From Deltaproteobacteria bacterium (GTDB taxonomy: Bacteria; Desulfobacterota; Binatia; Binatales; Binataceae), in NCBI GenBank assembly GCA_003161515.1, contig PMOH01000232.1:1-7155 (forward strand): a stretch of DNA of 7,155 nucleotides. The letters are read 5' to 3'. The notes below the pieces were generated by a model, which had not been told where the DNA came from, searched no databases, and saw only the letters and a program-made list of their open reading frames with translations. Shown piece after piece: positions 1 through 5,660 of the stretch; the stretch's first letter is position 1, and the number at the start of each line of letters is the position of its first letter. The translations under genes were made by a program, and so were the position numbers.

Positions 1-215
1 GCGGCCATCACCTGCCGCTCATCGGTGACGTCGCAAGTCACCGCCGTCGCGCGTCCGCCCGTGCTCTTGATGTAACGCGCGCAGTCTGCGCCATTCTCCG
101 CGCGTGCATCGACGCAGGTGAGCGCGGCGCCCTCAGCCGCGAGACCCTCGGCGATCCCGCCGCCGATATTCGTGCTGGTCCCTGTGACCAGCGCCACTTT
201 TCCACTCAACTTCAT
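1..215 (-). CDS. Short-chain dehydrogenase/reductase (SDR), N-terminal fragment cut by the window edge
   Basis: Only the first 71 codons are present. The product begins MKLSGKVALVTG and has the start of a classical SDR Rossmann fold. The dinucleotide-binding turn TGTSTNIGGGIA lies at residues 11-22, an acidic residue (Asp36 in CVDAR) lies at the end of the second strand, and CDVTD lies at 61-65, matching the family's conserved D-V/L-T/S stretch. Asp36 suggests NAD(H) rather than NADP(H), although Arg38 follows closely. The usual TGxxxGIG turn reads TGxxxNIG here, with Asn in place of the middle Gly. The gene is last in the visible leftward operon. Its ATG is 4 nt past the dioxygenase-like gene's stop, and there is no strong Shine-Dalgarno sequence, so translational coupling is likely. 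The catalytic Ser-Tyr-Lys lies outside the window. It probably oxidises or reduces a hydroxyl or keto group on the pathway intermediate; the substrate is unknown. The SDR call is firm. Confidence 0.88.
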   Translation of the reverse strand, partial: MKLSGKVALVTGTSTNIGGGIAEGLAAEGAALTCVDARAENGADCARYIKSTGGRATAVTCDVTDERQVMA

Positions 216-219
216 CTGC

Positions 220-1263
220 TTAGCGCGGCGGCGGCGCCGTAATGAAACACTTCGAGGAATTAAAAATCCACGTGTCGATGAACTCCGTCTCGGCCGGCTT
301 CCGTTTCAATTCGGCGAGCACGCCCGCCAGGCACATCCAGTTGAGGATTTCCTGCTGACCGCTGGCCTCGACCGACGCCGCCGGATAATTCCGCCACGCA
401 TCGAAGTTGCCGGCGCGCAGCGCCTCGAACAGCGTCCGGTCTGCGGGCGTGTCCGGATACAGAAAATTGTTTTTCGCCGTGAGGAACGCATGCGACCATC
501 CCGACGACGCCATCAGCGCTACTCGCCACGGACTGTTCGCAAAAATGCGCGCGGTCGCGGCGCCCAGATCGAACAGTCGCCGCGGCGTCGGCGCCGGCGG
601 ATCGAGCTGCGCTTCCGACGGCGGATTTTCGAACGCCGGCAGCCCGCCCTTCTGCGAGATCACCCTACGCCCGTAGCAATTTATCGCGAATGGAATGATC
701 GGATACGGAAACCCTTTCCGATCGTAATCGAGATACAGCACCGCATTGGCGAACGCGTGCCCGAGCGGATGATGCAGCGGCTTGTACGAGTACGCGGTGT
801 CGAAGCCAGCCTCGATCAAACCGCCCGCGAGATACTTGGCTGCCGCGACGTTTCCCGCCGCGTGAAATTTCTTATCGGGCGCATCATTCCATACGTTGTG
901 CGCAGGCGGCGCGAACTCGAACGATTCGTGCGCGTAGATGCAGTAAGGCGGAATTACATCTTCGCGAAAATTTTCGTACTGATCGTCGCCCCACACCACG
1001 ATGAAGTCGGGACGAAACTCGTCGATTTGCGCGCGCGCCTTGCGCAGCGATCGCACCAGGCGCTCGCGATGCGCCCGCGCGGCGGTGGTGCCTTCGTCGT
1101 TGCCCCATTCGGCGCGCATCGCTTCCGGCCATCCTTGCGCAGTGCGAAATTTTTCCGGCAGATGCGGGTTCTGGAGCATCCGCTTCAGAATCCACGACAT
1201 CGTTTCGTCGCTGCCGGCCAGAGGCGGGTAGTGAGTTATTCCAACTGCGAGAATCTCACCCAT
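220..1263 (-). CDS. Class III extradiol ring-cleavage dioxygenase family protein (LigB-like), with an altered metal site
   Basis: The 347-residue product has the LigB/MhpB layout. An N-terminal His (H11, in GITHYPP) matches the first iron ligand. PDFIVVWGDDQYENF at 85-99 followed by DVIPPYCIY matches the family's ND/PDH...F..D.(I/V)(I/M)PP block. H164/H165 fall in KPLHHPLGH, and SSGWSH (H258) matches the conserved G-x-S-H of LigB. GQQEILNWMCLAG (E305) matches the C-terminal Glu ligand. Characterised members use non-haem Fe(II) to split catechols next to the diol. Where those enzymes have a second ligand His after Asp, this one has Gln95, so activity or metal may differ. The start was chosen because GGAGG lies 8 nt before ATG 1263; an ATG two codons upstream would leave only 2 nt. 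The gene overlaps the CoA-transferase end by 8 nt. It appears cytoplasmic, with no signal peptide. The family call is good; the reaction is uncertain. Confidence 0.85.
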   Translation of the reverse strand: MGEILAVGITHYPPLAGSDETMSWILKRMLQNPHLPEKFRTAQGWPEAMRAEWGNDEGTTAARAHRERLVRSLRKARAQIDEFRPDFIVVWGDDQYENFREDVIPPYCIYAHESFEFAPPAHNVWNDAPDKKFHAAGNVAAAKYLAGGLIEAGFDTAYSYKPLHHPLGHAFANAVLYLDYDRKGFPYPIIPFAINCYGRRVISQKGGLPAFENPPSEAQLDPPAPTPRRLFDLGAATARIFANSPWRVALMASSGWSHAFLTAKNNFLYPDTPADRTLFEALRAGNFDAWRNYPAASVEASGQQEILNWMCLAGVLAELKRKPAETEFIDTWIFNSSKCFITAPPPR

Positions 1264-2464
1264 TTGCATGTCCTCCCGAAGCGCGGCCTCGATCGTCGTG
1301 AAGGATCTGTTTCTCGTATAGCGCGGCGATGCGATCTGCGGAATACCCCAGGACAGTCGAAAGCACCCGCGCGTTGTCGGCGCCGAGCGCGGGCACGTAA
1401 TCGCGCGCCTTGGCCGTCGAGTTGCCAAACTTGAACGCCGGATTCGGCACCTTGAGCGGCCCCGCGCCGTCGTCGATCACTTCGAAACTGCCGCGCTCCG
1501 CAAGATGCGGATGCGCCAGCGCCTCGCGCACCGTGTAATACCGCGAGCACGGCACGCTGCCCTCGGTCAAAATAGCCTCACACTCTTCCATCGTTCGCGA
1601 CGACGCCCACTCGTCCAGCATCGACATGAACCACGTCCAATTCGCGGCCCTGCCCTTCGCCGTCGCGAAACGTGGATCGCTCAGCCACTCGGGATGTCCA
1701 ACCGCGCGCGCCAACGCCTCATAATTGTTCGGCTTGACCGCCGCGATCATTACAAATCCGTCCTTGGCCCGCGTCGGCTGAAAGGTATTGGTCTTCCTCA
1801 TCGGCGGAAGCTGCGCCTCCTGGAATTCATAGATGAGCATGCCGAGGATGCCGTCCATCATCGCCAGATCGATGCAATCGCCGCGGCCGCTGCGCTCGCG
1901 CGCGAGCAGCGCCGACTGAATCGCGCCGAACGCGTACGTCCCGCCCAGCACGTCGCCCACATAGATACCGGTGTTGAGCGGCCGCTCGAGTCCGTCCTGG
2001 TACGACAGGTTGACCAGGTCGAAACCGCTGGCCGCGTGCAGCATCGGCGCGTACGCGCTGCGCGTCGCCCAGGGCCCGCTTTGGCCAAAGCCTGAAATCG
2101 AGCAGTACACGATTCGCGGGTTCAGCCGCTCGAGCGTCGCGTAGTCGAGCCCGAGCCGTTGCATCACGCCCGGCCGCGAATTTTCGACAACCACGTCCGA
2201 CTTCACCGCAAGCTCGCGAATCAGATCGCCCGCTCCTCGCTTGCGCAAATCGATCGCGAGGCCTTTCTTGCCGCAATTCAGATGCGCGAAGTAAGCACTC
2301 TTGCCGGAGCGAATCGGCGGCTGCGTCCGAATGAAATCACCTTCGGGCGGCTCAATCTTAAGAACCTCGGCGCCAAGATCCGCGAGCAGCCGCGTGCAAT
2401 ACGGCCCCGACACGATGGTCGTGAAGTCGAGCACGCGCACGCCGTTCAGAATATCGTTATTCAC
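1256..2464 (-). CDS. Family III CoA-transferase (CaiB/BaiF type)
   Basis: The 402-residue product matches the CaiB/BaiF/formyl-CoA transferase family in length and motifs. These are LNGVRVLDFTTIVSGPYCTRLLADLGAEVLKIE near the N-terminus (residues 6-38), NCGKKGLAIDL at 63-73, VVENSRPGVMQRLGLDY at 91-107, SISGFGQSGP at 122-131, and GDVLGGTYAFGAI at 170-182. Asp171 in the last motif aligns with the Asp that forms the acyl-anhydride intermediate in this family. GRGDCIDLAMMD follows at 193-204. Members move CoA between carboxylic acids, so this enzyme probably activates the acid feeding the two acyl-CoA dehydrogenases across the divergent promoter. Translation starts at GTG 2464, whose first bases overlap the regulator's last codons (GTGAATAA, 8-nt overlap), with GAGG a few bases upstream. 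The 3' end overlaps the LigB-like gene by 8 nt (ATGGGTGA). The acid substrate cannot be named. Some family members are acyl-CoA racemases, but the neighbouring genes fit a transferase better. Confidence 0.93.
   Translation of the reverse strand: MNNDILNGVRVLDFTTIVSGPYCTRLLADLGAEVLKIEPPEGDFIRTQPPIRSGKSAYFAHLNCGKKGLAIDLRKRGAGDLIRELAVKSDVVVENSRPGVMQRLGLDYATLERLNPRIVYCSISGFGQSGPWATRSAYAPMLHAASGFDLVNLSYQDGLERPLNTGIYVGDVLGGTYAFGAIQSALLARERSGRGDCIDLAMMDGILGMLIYEFQEAQLPPMRKTNTFQPTRAKDGFVMIAAVKPNNYEALARAVGHPEWLSDPRFATAKGRAANWTWFMSMLDEWASSRTMEECEAILTEGSVPCSRYYTVREALAHPHLAERGSFEVIDDGAGPLKVPNPAFKFGNSTAKARDYVPALGADNARVLSTVLGYSADRIAALYEKQILHDDRGRASGGHANG
1271..1277 (-). promoter_or_regulatory. Ribosome binding site that fixes the start of the LigB-like gene
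   Basis: The minus strand reads GGGAGGA here. GGAGG is 8 nt before the ATG at 1263 but only 2 nt before the in-frame ATG at 1269, so 1263 is the better start. The site lies inside the last codons of the CoA-transferase gene. Confidence 0.7.
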
Positions 2465-3248
2465 CCGCCGCCTCGGCGCGATCCTTTTCTTTGACCAGCG
2501 ACAAGTAGTGGCGATTCAGCCGCTCGAGATGCTGCTCCATCTCTTTCACGGCCGCGTCGCTATTGCCCGCTTCGAAATGCTTCATGAAACGCCGGCGCGA
2601 CGGCAGCACCCACGGATTTCGCTTCTGCCCAATGGCCCGGATGAAGTGCTGCATCACGTCGATCAGCGCCTCCATCACGATCACCATCACCGGATTCTTG
2701 GTCGCGCGCGCGATGACGCGATGAAAATCGAGATGGATCGCCGCCTGATCGTAAAAATCGACATTCTCGCGCGCAGCTTTCGCCGCCGACGCGATATTGG
2801 CGTTGAGCGCCGCGATATCCTCGGGCGTCGCGCGCTCGCACGCGGCGCGCACCGCGCTCGCCTCGATCATCACGCGCGCCTCAGTCAGATGCTCGGGCTG
2901 AATCGCACCGAGATGGAACATGTCGCGCAAGCCCGTAATGATCGCGTCGCCGGTGCTCTCGCGCACGAACGCGCCGCCGGTCGCACCCTTCTGCAGCCGG
3001 AGCAAGCCGGCATTCTCGAGCGACCGCAGCGCCTCGCGCAGCGTGTTGCGCGACACCCCGAACTGCTCCGCCAGCGCGCGCTCGGGCGGCAACCGATCGC
3101 CCGCTCGCAGCCGCCGATCGGAAAGTTCCTTGCGAATCTGATCAGCGATTTCCTCGAACGCGCGCAGATTGCGGATGCGGCTGAACTGCGCCCGGCGCGG
3201 CGCCGCTACCCACAACGGCTTTGGGTGCTTGACATTCATATCGCTCAT
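2457..3248 (-). CDS. GntR-family transcriptional regulator, FadR subfamily (FCD ligand domain)
   Basis: Counting from the ATG at 3248 the protein has 263 residues. An N-terminal winged helix (about 27-95) carries LPPERALAEQFGVSRNTLREAL at 53-74, then LRSLENAGLLRLQKGATGGAFV, the GntR recognition helix and wing. An all-helical FCD domain follows (about 120-243) with EARVMIEASAVRAACERAT and HLDFHRVIARATKNPVM. FCD domains bind organic acids or acyl-CoAs, often through a metal held by Asp/Asn and His residues. Here the usual DxxxH reads HxxxH (H172, H176), and the position where a third-helix His is expected appears to be Arg218, while H240 is kept. In-frame ATGs lie at 3269, 3257, 3248 and 3239, none with a strong Shine-Dalgarno. 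The one at 3269 lies inside the predicted promoter and operator, so a start at 3248 or 3239 is preferred. It probably represses itself and both operons until the pathway acid or acyl-CoA appears. The family call is firm; effector and start are inferred. Confidence 0.92.
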   Translation of the reverse strand: MSDMNVKHPKPLWVAAPRRAQFSRIRNLRAFEEIADQIRKELSDRRLRAGDRLPPERALAEQFGVSRNTLREALRSLENAGLLRLQKGATGGAFVRESTGDAIITGLRDMFHLGAIQPEHLTEARVMIEASAVRAACERATPEDIAALNANIASAAKAARENVDFYDQAAIHLDFHRVIARATKNPVMVIVMEALIDVMQHFIRAIGQKRNPWVLPSRRRFMKHFEAGNSDAAVKEMEQHLERLNRHYLSLVKEKDRAEAAGE

Positions 3249-3257
3249 GTGTTCCAT
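3229..3257 (+). promoter_or_regulatory. Predicted sigma-70-like promoter for the acyl-CoA dehydrogenase operon
   Basis: TTGACA at 3229-3234 is followed by a 17-bp spacer and the weak -10 TTCCAT (3252-3257, three of six matches). The start would be near 3264, in the operator, leaving a leader of about 59 nt before the GTG at 3323. This element mirrors the leftward promoter about the operator centre, so the two cannot easily be occupied at once. The weak -10 keeps confidence low. Confidence 0.35.
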
Positions 3258-3272
3258 TGGTTCAACCATTGG
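3254..3272. promoter_or_regulatory. Probable operator for the GntR/FadR-type regulator
   Basis: The site reads CCATTGGTTCAACCATTGG. Its core TGGTTCAACCA (3258-3268) is a perfect TGGT-n3-ACCA palindrome, fitting the TnGTnnnACnA pattern known for FadR-subfamily regulators such as PdhR and LldR. Eight of the nine base pairs on either side of the centre (3263) are complementary. It can also be read as two CCATTGG copies 12 bp apart. It lies between the divergent regulator and acyl-CoA dehydrogenase genes and would cover the start points of both predicted promoters, which fits repression and autoregulation. Confidence 0.68.
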
Positions 3273-3297
3273 TAGTCCGACCGGACTCGAATGTCAA
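3269..3297 (-). promoter_or_regulatory. Predicted sigma-70-like promoter for the leftward (regulator) operon
   Basis: On the minus strand a consensus TTGACA (3297-3292) is followed by a 17-bp spacer and TACCAA (3274-3269). The -10 matches TATAAT at only three of six positions. Transcription would start near 3262, inside the operator and downstream of the ATG at 3269. This is why a later regulator start is preferred. Confidence 0.4.
3274..3287. repeat. Short perfect palindrome AGTCCG-AC-CGGACT
   Basis: Two 6-bp arms with a 2-bp spacer lie between the operator and the right arm of the larger inverted repeat, within the -35/-10 spacer of the predicted regulator promoter. There is no counterpart on the other side of the operator, so it breaks the overall symmetry. 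It could be a second protein site affecting only the leftward promoter, or chance. Confidence 0.4.
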
Positions 3298-3308
3298 GCC
3301 GCCGAATT

Positions 3309-3314
3309 GGAGGG
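3309..3314 (+). promoter_or_regulatory. Ribosome binding site that fixes the GTG start of the first acyl-CoA dehydrogenase gene
   Basis: GGAGGG lies 8 nt before the GTG at 3323. The reading frame is open upstream as far as 3257, but those codons lie in the operator and give no family-like sequence, so the GTG is the likely start. Confidence 0.75.
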
Positions 3315-3322
3315 AAAGGCCC

Positions 3323-4399
3323 GTGATTTCTTTTGAACTTACCCAGGAACAAAAACTCGCCCAGTCGATGGTGCAGGAGCTGGCAAGTTCGCAACTTCGG
3401 CCGGCCGCGCGCAGCGCTGACGATCGCGAGGCGATGCCGTCGTCGATTCTCGACGAGATCTGGGCGACTGGAATTATCCAGTCTCAATCCGATGCGGACG
3501 GATACTCGCCTACGCTGAATGCGCTGCTGCTCGAGGAACTCGCGGTCGCGGACGCGTCGTTCGCGATCGCGGCCGCGGCGCCGATCGGATTTCTCGGCGC
3601 GATCGCTGCGCAAGGATCGTCCGCACAGAAGAAGAATCTGCTGCCGATTTTTGCAGGCGACAAGTATCGATGCGCGGGCGTGGCAATCATGGAACCCGAC
3701 TTCGCCTTCGATGTTTCGGCGATTCGCTCCACCGCAATCAAGAAGCGCGACGGCTATTTGCTGTCGGGGATGAAAGGACTGATTCCTCTCGCCGGCAGTT
3801 GCAGTCACTTTCTCGTGGTCGCACGATGTGGCGATACGTTGGACGCGTTTATCGTCGAGCGGAACGCGCGTGGCGTGAGCGTCGGCGAGAAGAAACCGAA
3901 CATCGGATTGCGCGCGCTCGAGATGGCCACCGTCAGTTTTAAAGATGTTGAACTGCCGGCCAGCGCGCGGCTCGGCGAAAGCGCTGGATGCGATGTGCAG
4001 CGCATCATCGATTCGGCGCGCACCGCGTTGTCCGCGATCATGACTGGGACCGCCAGGGCCGTGATGGAATTCGTGATGCCCTACACCAAGGAGCGCGTGG
4101 TGCATGGCGATGCGCTCGCGAAGAAGCAGACGATCGCGTTCCGCCTCGCCGATATGCGGATCGAAACCGATGCGATGCGCTGGATGACGTGGAAAGCGGC
4201 GTCGATTCTCGAGCAGGGCGGCGACGCGACGCGTCAGGCGCAGCTTGCGTACACCTACTGCACAGAGAATGCGATGTGGATTGCCGATGAGGGCGTCCAG
4301 ATGCTCGGCGGGCATGGCTACCTGCGCGATAACCCGGTCGAGATGTGGTATCGCGACACGCGCACGGTGTCGGTGCTGGAAGGCGCGGTCGGAGTTTAG
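3323..4399 (+). CDS. Acyl-CoA dehydrogenase family protein, divergent short subunit
   Basis: The 358-residue product begins MISFELTQEQ, a typical acyl-CoA dehydrogenase opening. It keeps the C-terminal domain features: KERVVHGDALAKKQTIAFRLADM at 256-278, and VQMLGGHGYLRDNPVEMWYRDTR at 325-347, which supplies FAD contacts to the partner subunit. E353 in VLEG sits where the catalytic base lies in the (Y)EG motif. Two things are unusual. The flavin-contact loop, normally TEPGAGSD, reads MEPDFAFD (123-130). The chain also ends five residues after E353, without the usual IQR..IAR helix. Length is slightly below the usual 375-400. The next gene is a second, canonical family member 29 nt away, so a heteromeric enzyme is plausible, as known for paired FadE/ChsE proteins of steroid side-chain degradation. 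The likely role is alpha,beta-dehydrogenation of an acyl-CoA, or a structural or half-active partner. The family call is firm; the subunit role is inferred. Confidence 0.9.
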   Translation: MISFELTQEQKLAQSMVQELASSQLRPAARSADDREAMPSSILDEIWATGIIQSQSDADGYSPTLNALLLEELAVADASFAIAAAAPIGFLGAIAAQGSSAQKKNLLPIFAGDKYRCAGVAIMEPDFAFDVSAIRSTAIKKRDGYLLSGMKGLIPLAGSCSHFLVVARCGDTLDAFIVERNARGVSVGEKKPNIGLRALEMATVSFKDVELPASARLGESAGCDVQRIIDSARTALSAIMTGTARAVMEFVMPYTKERVVHGDALAKKQTIAFRLADMRIETDAMRWMTWKAASILEQGGDATRQAQLAYTYCTENAMWIADEGVQMLGGHGYLRDNPVEMWYRDTRTVSVLEGAVGV

Positions 4400-4428
4400 T
4401 TTTCGAAGACCATCACGAGGACAAAGCA

Positions 4429-5571
4429 ATGATAGATTTTCAACTCACTTCGACTGACGAGAACGTTCTGAGCAGCGCGCACGAGCAGGCGATCATTGGC
4501 CGCCGCTATGCGCGCTACTACGACAAGCATGAGGACGAACTCGAGCCGGCAGAATTTCCTGAAGCGAAAGATTTGCCCAACCCGGTCACGCTGGCCGAAG
4601 AAGGACTCAGCGGCAGCAGCGGATCGCGAATCCTTCACTCGCTGGTGATGCTCGAGATTTATTGGGGCGGGATTTCGCTGCATCGCAGCAAATGGGGGCT
4701 CGGCAACACGGTGCTCAAAACGGTCGCGACGCCGGAACAATTCGAGAAGTGGAAGAACCACACGATAGCGATCGCGATTACCGAGCCGGGCGCCGGCTCG
4801 GATCCGGCGAGCATCCGGACCACAGCGACGTTCGATCGCGAGACCGGGGAATGGATTCTCAACGGCGAGAAGATTTTCATCTCGCAGGCGCAGTCGGGTG
4901 ACGCTGCGATGGTGCTGTCGCGCTTCATCGCGCCGGACGGCAGCCGCGGCATGACCACCTTCCTGGTTGAAAAAGGCACGCCGGGATTTACGGTCGGGCC
5001 GCAGCTCAAGAAGCTCGGCATTCGATCGCACGACACTTGTAACCTGCTGTTCGAGAATTGCCGCATTCCGGAATTCAACCACATCAAGGGCGATTTCAAA
5101 TCCACGATGTCGGTGTTCAACGACTCGCGGCCGATGGTCGGCGCGATGGCGCTTGGAGTCGCGCGCGCGGCGCTGGATTTCACGCGCGAAAAGCTGGGCG
5201 AGCGCGGAATCGAAATCGGTTACCGCGGCGGGATGCGAAGCCGATCGGCAATCGTCGATCGTTTCATCCGGCTGGAAGCCATTTACGAGGCCGCGCTGCT
5301 GACGGTGCTGCGCTCCAAGTGGCTCGAGCAGCAGGACGTGCCACCGAAAGTGGAAGCGTCGATCGCGAAAGCCGCGGGTGGCAAGGCCGCGCGAAGAATC
5401 ACGCAAGGATGCATCGACTTGCTCGGCCCGGAAGCGCTGTCGGAAGACCATCCGCTGGATCGATGCTTCCGCGACGGCCGCATCTTCGACATCTACGAAG
5501 GCGCGGGCGAGATCCAGCGCCTGATAATCGCGCGCTCGATCCTGGGCTACACTGGCCGCGATTTGAGGTAA
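4429..5571 (+). CDS. Acyl-CoA dehydrogenase family protein, canonical catalytic subunit
   Basis: The 380-residue product has the standard family length and motifs. AIAITEPGAGSD (114-125) is the flavin and substrate loop. WILNGEKIFISQAQSGD (142-158) is the middle beta-domain strand region. RIFDIYEGAGEIQRLIIARSILGY (351-374) holds Glu357 as the probable catalytic base. The central helix region (FTREKLGERGIEIGYR..., from 251) lacks the usual R-x-x-FG...Q pattern and has a longer loop, so the FAD pocket may be partly built from the partner protein. The start ATG at 4429 follows GAGGA (4417-4421) by 7 nt. The open frame extends upstream into the previous gene, but without a good start signal. It is co-transcribed with the shorter family member upstream, and the two probably form one enzyme passing electrons to electron-transfer flavoprotein, as is usual for this family. 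The substrate is unknown, but the CoA-transferase across the divergent promoter could supply it. Confidence 0.94.
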   Translation: MIDFQLTSTDENVLSSAHEQAIIGRRYARYYDKHEDELEPAEFPEAKDLPNPVTLAEEGLSGSSGSRILHSLVMLEIYWGGISLHRSKWGLGNTVLKTVATPEQFEKWKNHTIAIAITEPGAGSDPASIRTTATFDRETGEWILNGEKIFISQAQSGDAAMVLSRFIAPDGSRGMTTFLVEKGTPGFTVGPQLKKLGIRSHDTCNLLFENCRIPEFNHIKGDFKSTMSVFNDSRPMVGAMALGVARAALDFTREKLGERGIEIGYRGGMRSRSAIVDRFIRLEAIYEAALLTVLRSKWLEQQDVPPKVEASIAKAAGGKAARRITQGCIDLLGPEALSEDHPLDRCFRDGRIFDIYEGAGEIQRLIIARSILGYTGRDLR

Positions 5572-5612
5572 CCGGCGCACACTTAGGCGCTGCACTTCCG
5601 TGGACCTGATGG

Positions 5613-5641
5613 TTGGTTTTCACTAGTCTGAAAGCTACACA
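5613..5641 (+). promoter_or_regulatory. Possible sigma-70-like promoter for the DUF992 gene
   Basis: In the 89-bp gap after the acyl-CoA dehydrogenase operon, TTGGTT (5613-5618) is followed by a 17-bp spacer and TACACA (5636-5641). Both hexamers are partial matches. The position, about 20 nt before the coding start, leaves only a short leader. This suggests the DUF992 gene can be expressed separately from the catabolic operon. Confidence 0.3.
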
Positions 5642-5660
5642 TCGGGTTCAGGAGAAACAG

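Larger units (their letters stand above)
3227..3299. repeat. Perfect 11-bp inverted repeat framing the operator
   Basis: GCTTGACATTC at 3227-3237 is the exact reverse complement of GAATGTCAAGC at 3289-3299. The midpoint, 3263, is the exact centre of the 19-bp operator palindrome, so the control region is symmetric at two nested scales. Each arm contains TTGACA, the consensus sigma-70 -35 hexamer, on the strand that points inward through the operator. The left arm also encodes the regulator residues after the Met at 3239. The arms may be paired promoter elements, outer binding sites for the same regulator, or both. Confidence 0.75.

Noticed and set aside
118..1434. A 438-codon open frame on the plus strand opposite the LigB-like gene
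   Set aside because: It is very rich in Arg, has no recognisable motif, and lies antisense to a gene with clear family motifs. High GC keeps such frames open by chance.
2301..3275. A 324-codon plus-strand open frame opposite the GntR regulator
   Set aside because: It is antisense to a clear winged-helix and FCD gene and has no start signal or family resemblance.
4380..4428. Frameshift explaining the short C-terminus of the first acyl-CoA dehydrogenase
   Set aside because: Neither alternative frame after VLEG restores an IQR..IAR-like helix, and the next gene's ribosome binding site occupies the gap, so the short end appears natural.
3563..4775. HIP1-like octamer GCGATCGC at 3563, 3599 and 4768
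   Set aside because: Only three copies were noticed, all in coding sequence, and they fit the general CGATCG/TCGCGA-rich codon style rather than a repeat system.
5572..5592. Possible terminator after the acyl-CoA dehydrogenase operon (GGCGC ... GGCGC)
   Set aside because: The two copies are mainly a direct repeat; only a 4-bp GCGC stem could form and no T-run follows.
3245..5595. Two antisense open frames of nearly 400 codons opposite the two acyl-CoA dehydrogenase genes
   Set aside because: Their composition is low-complexity (Arg/His/Ala-rich) and they have no domain motif; the plus-strand genes fully explain the region.
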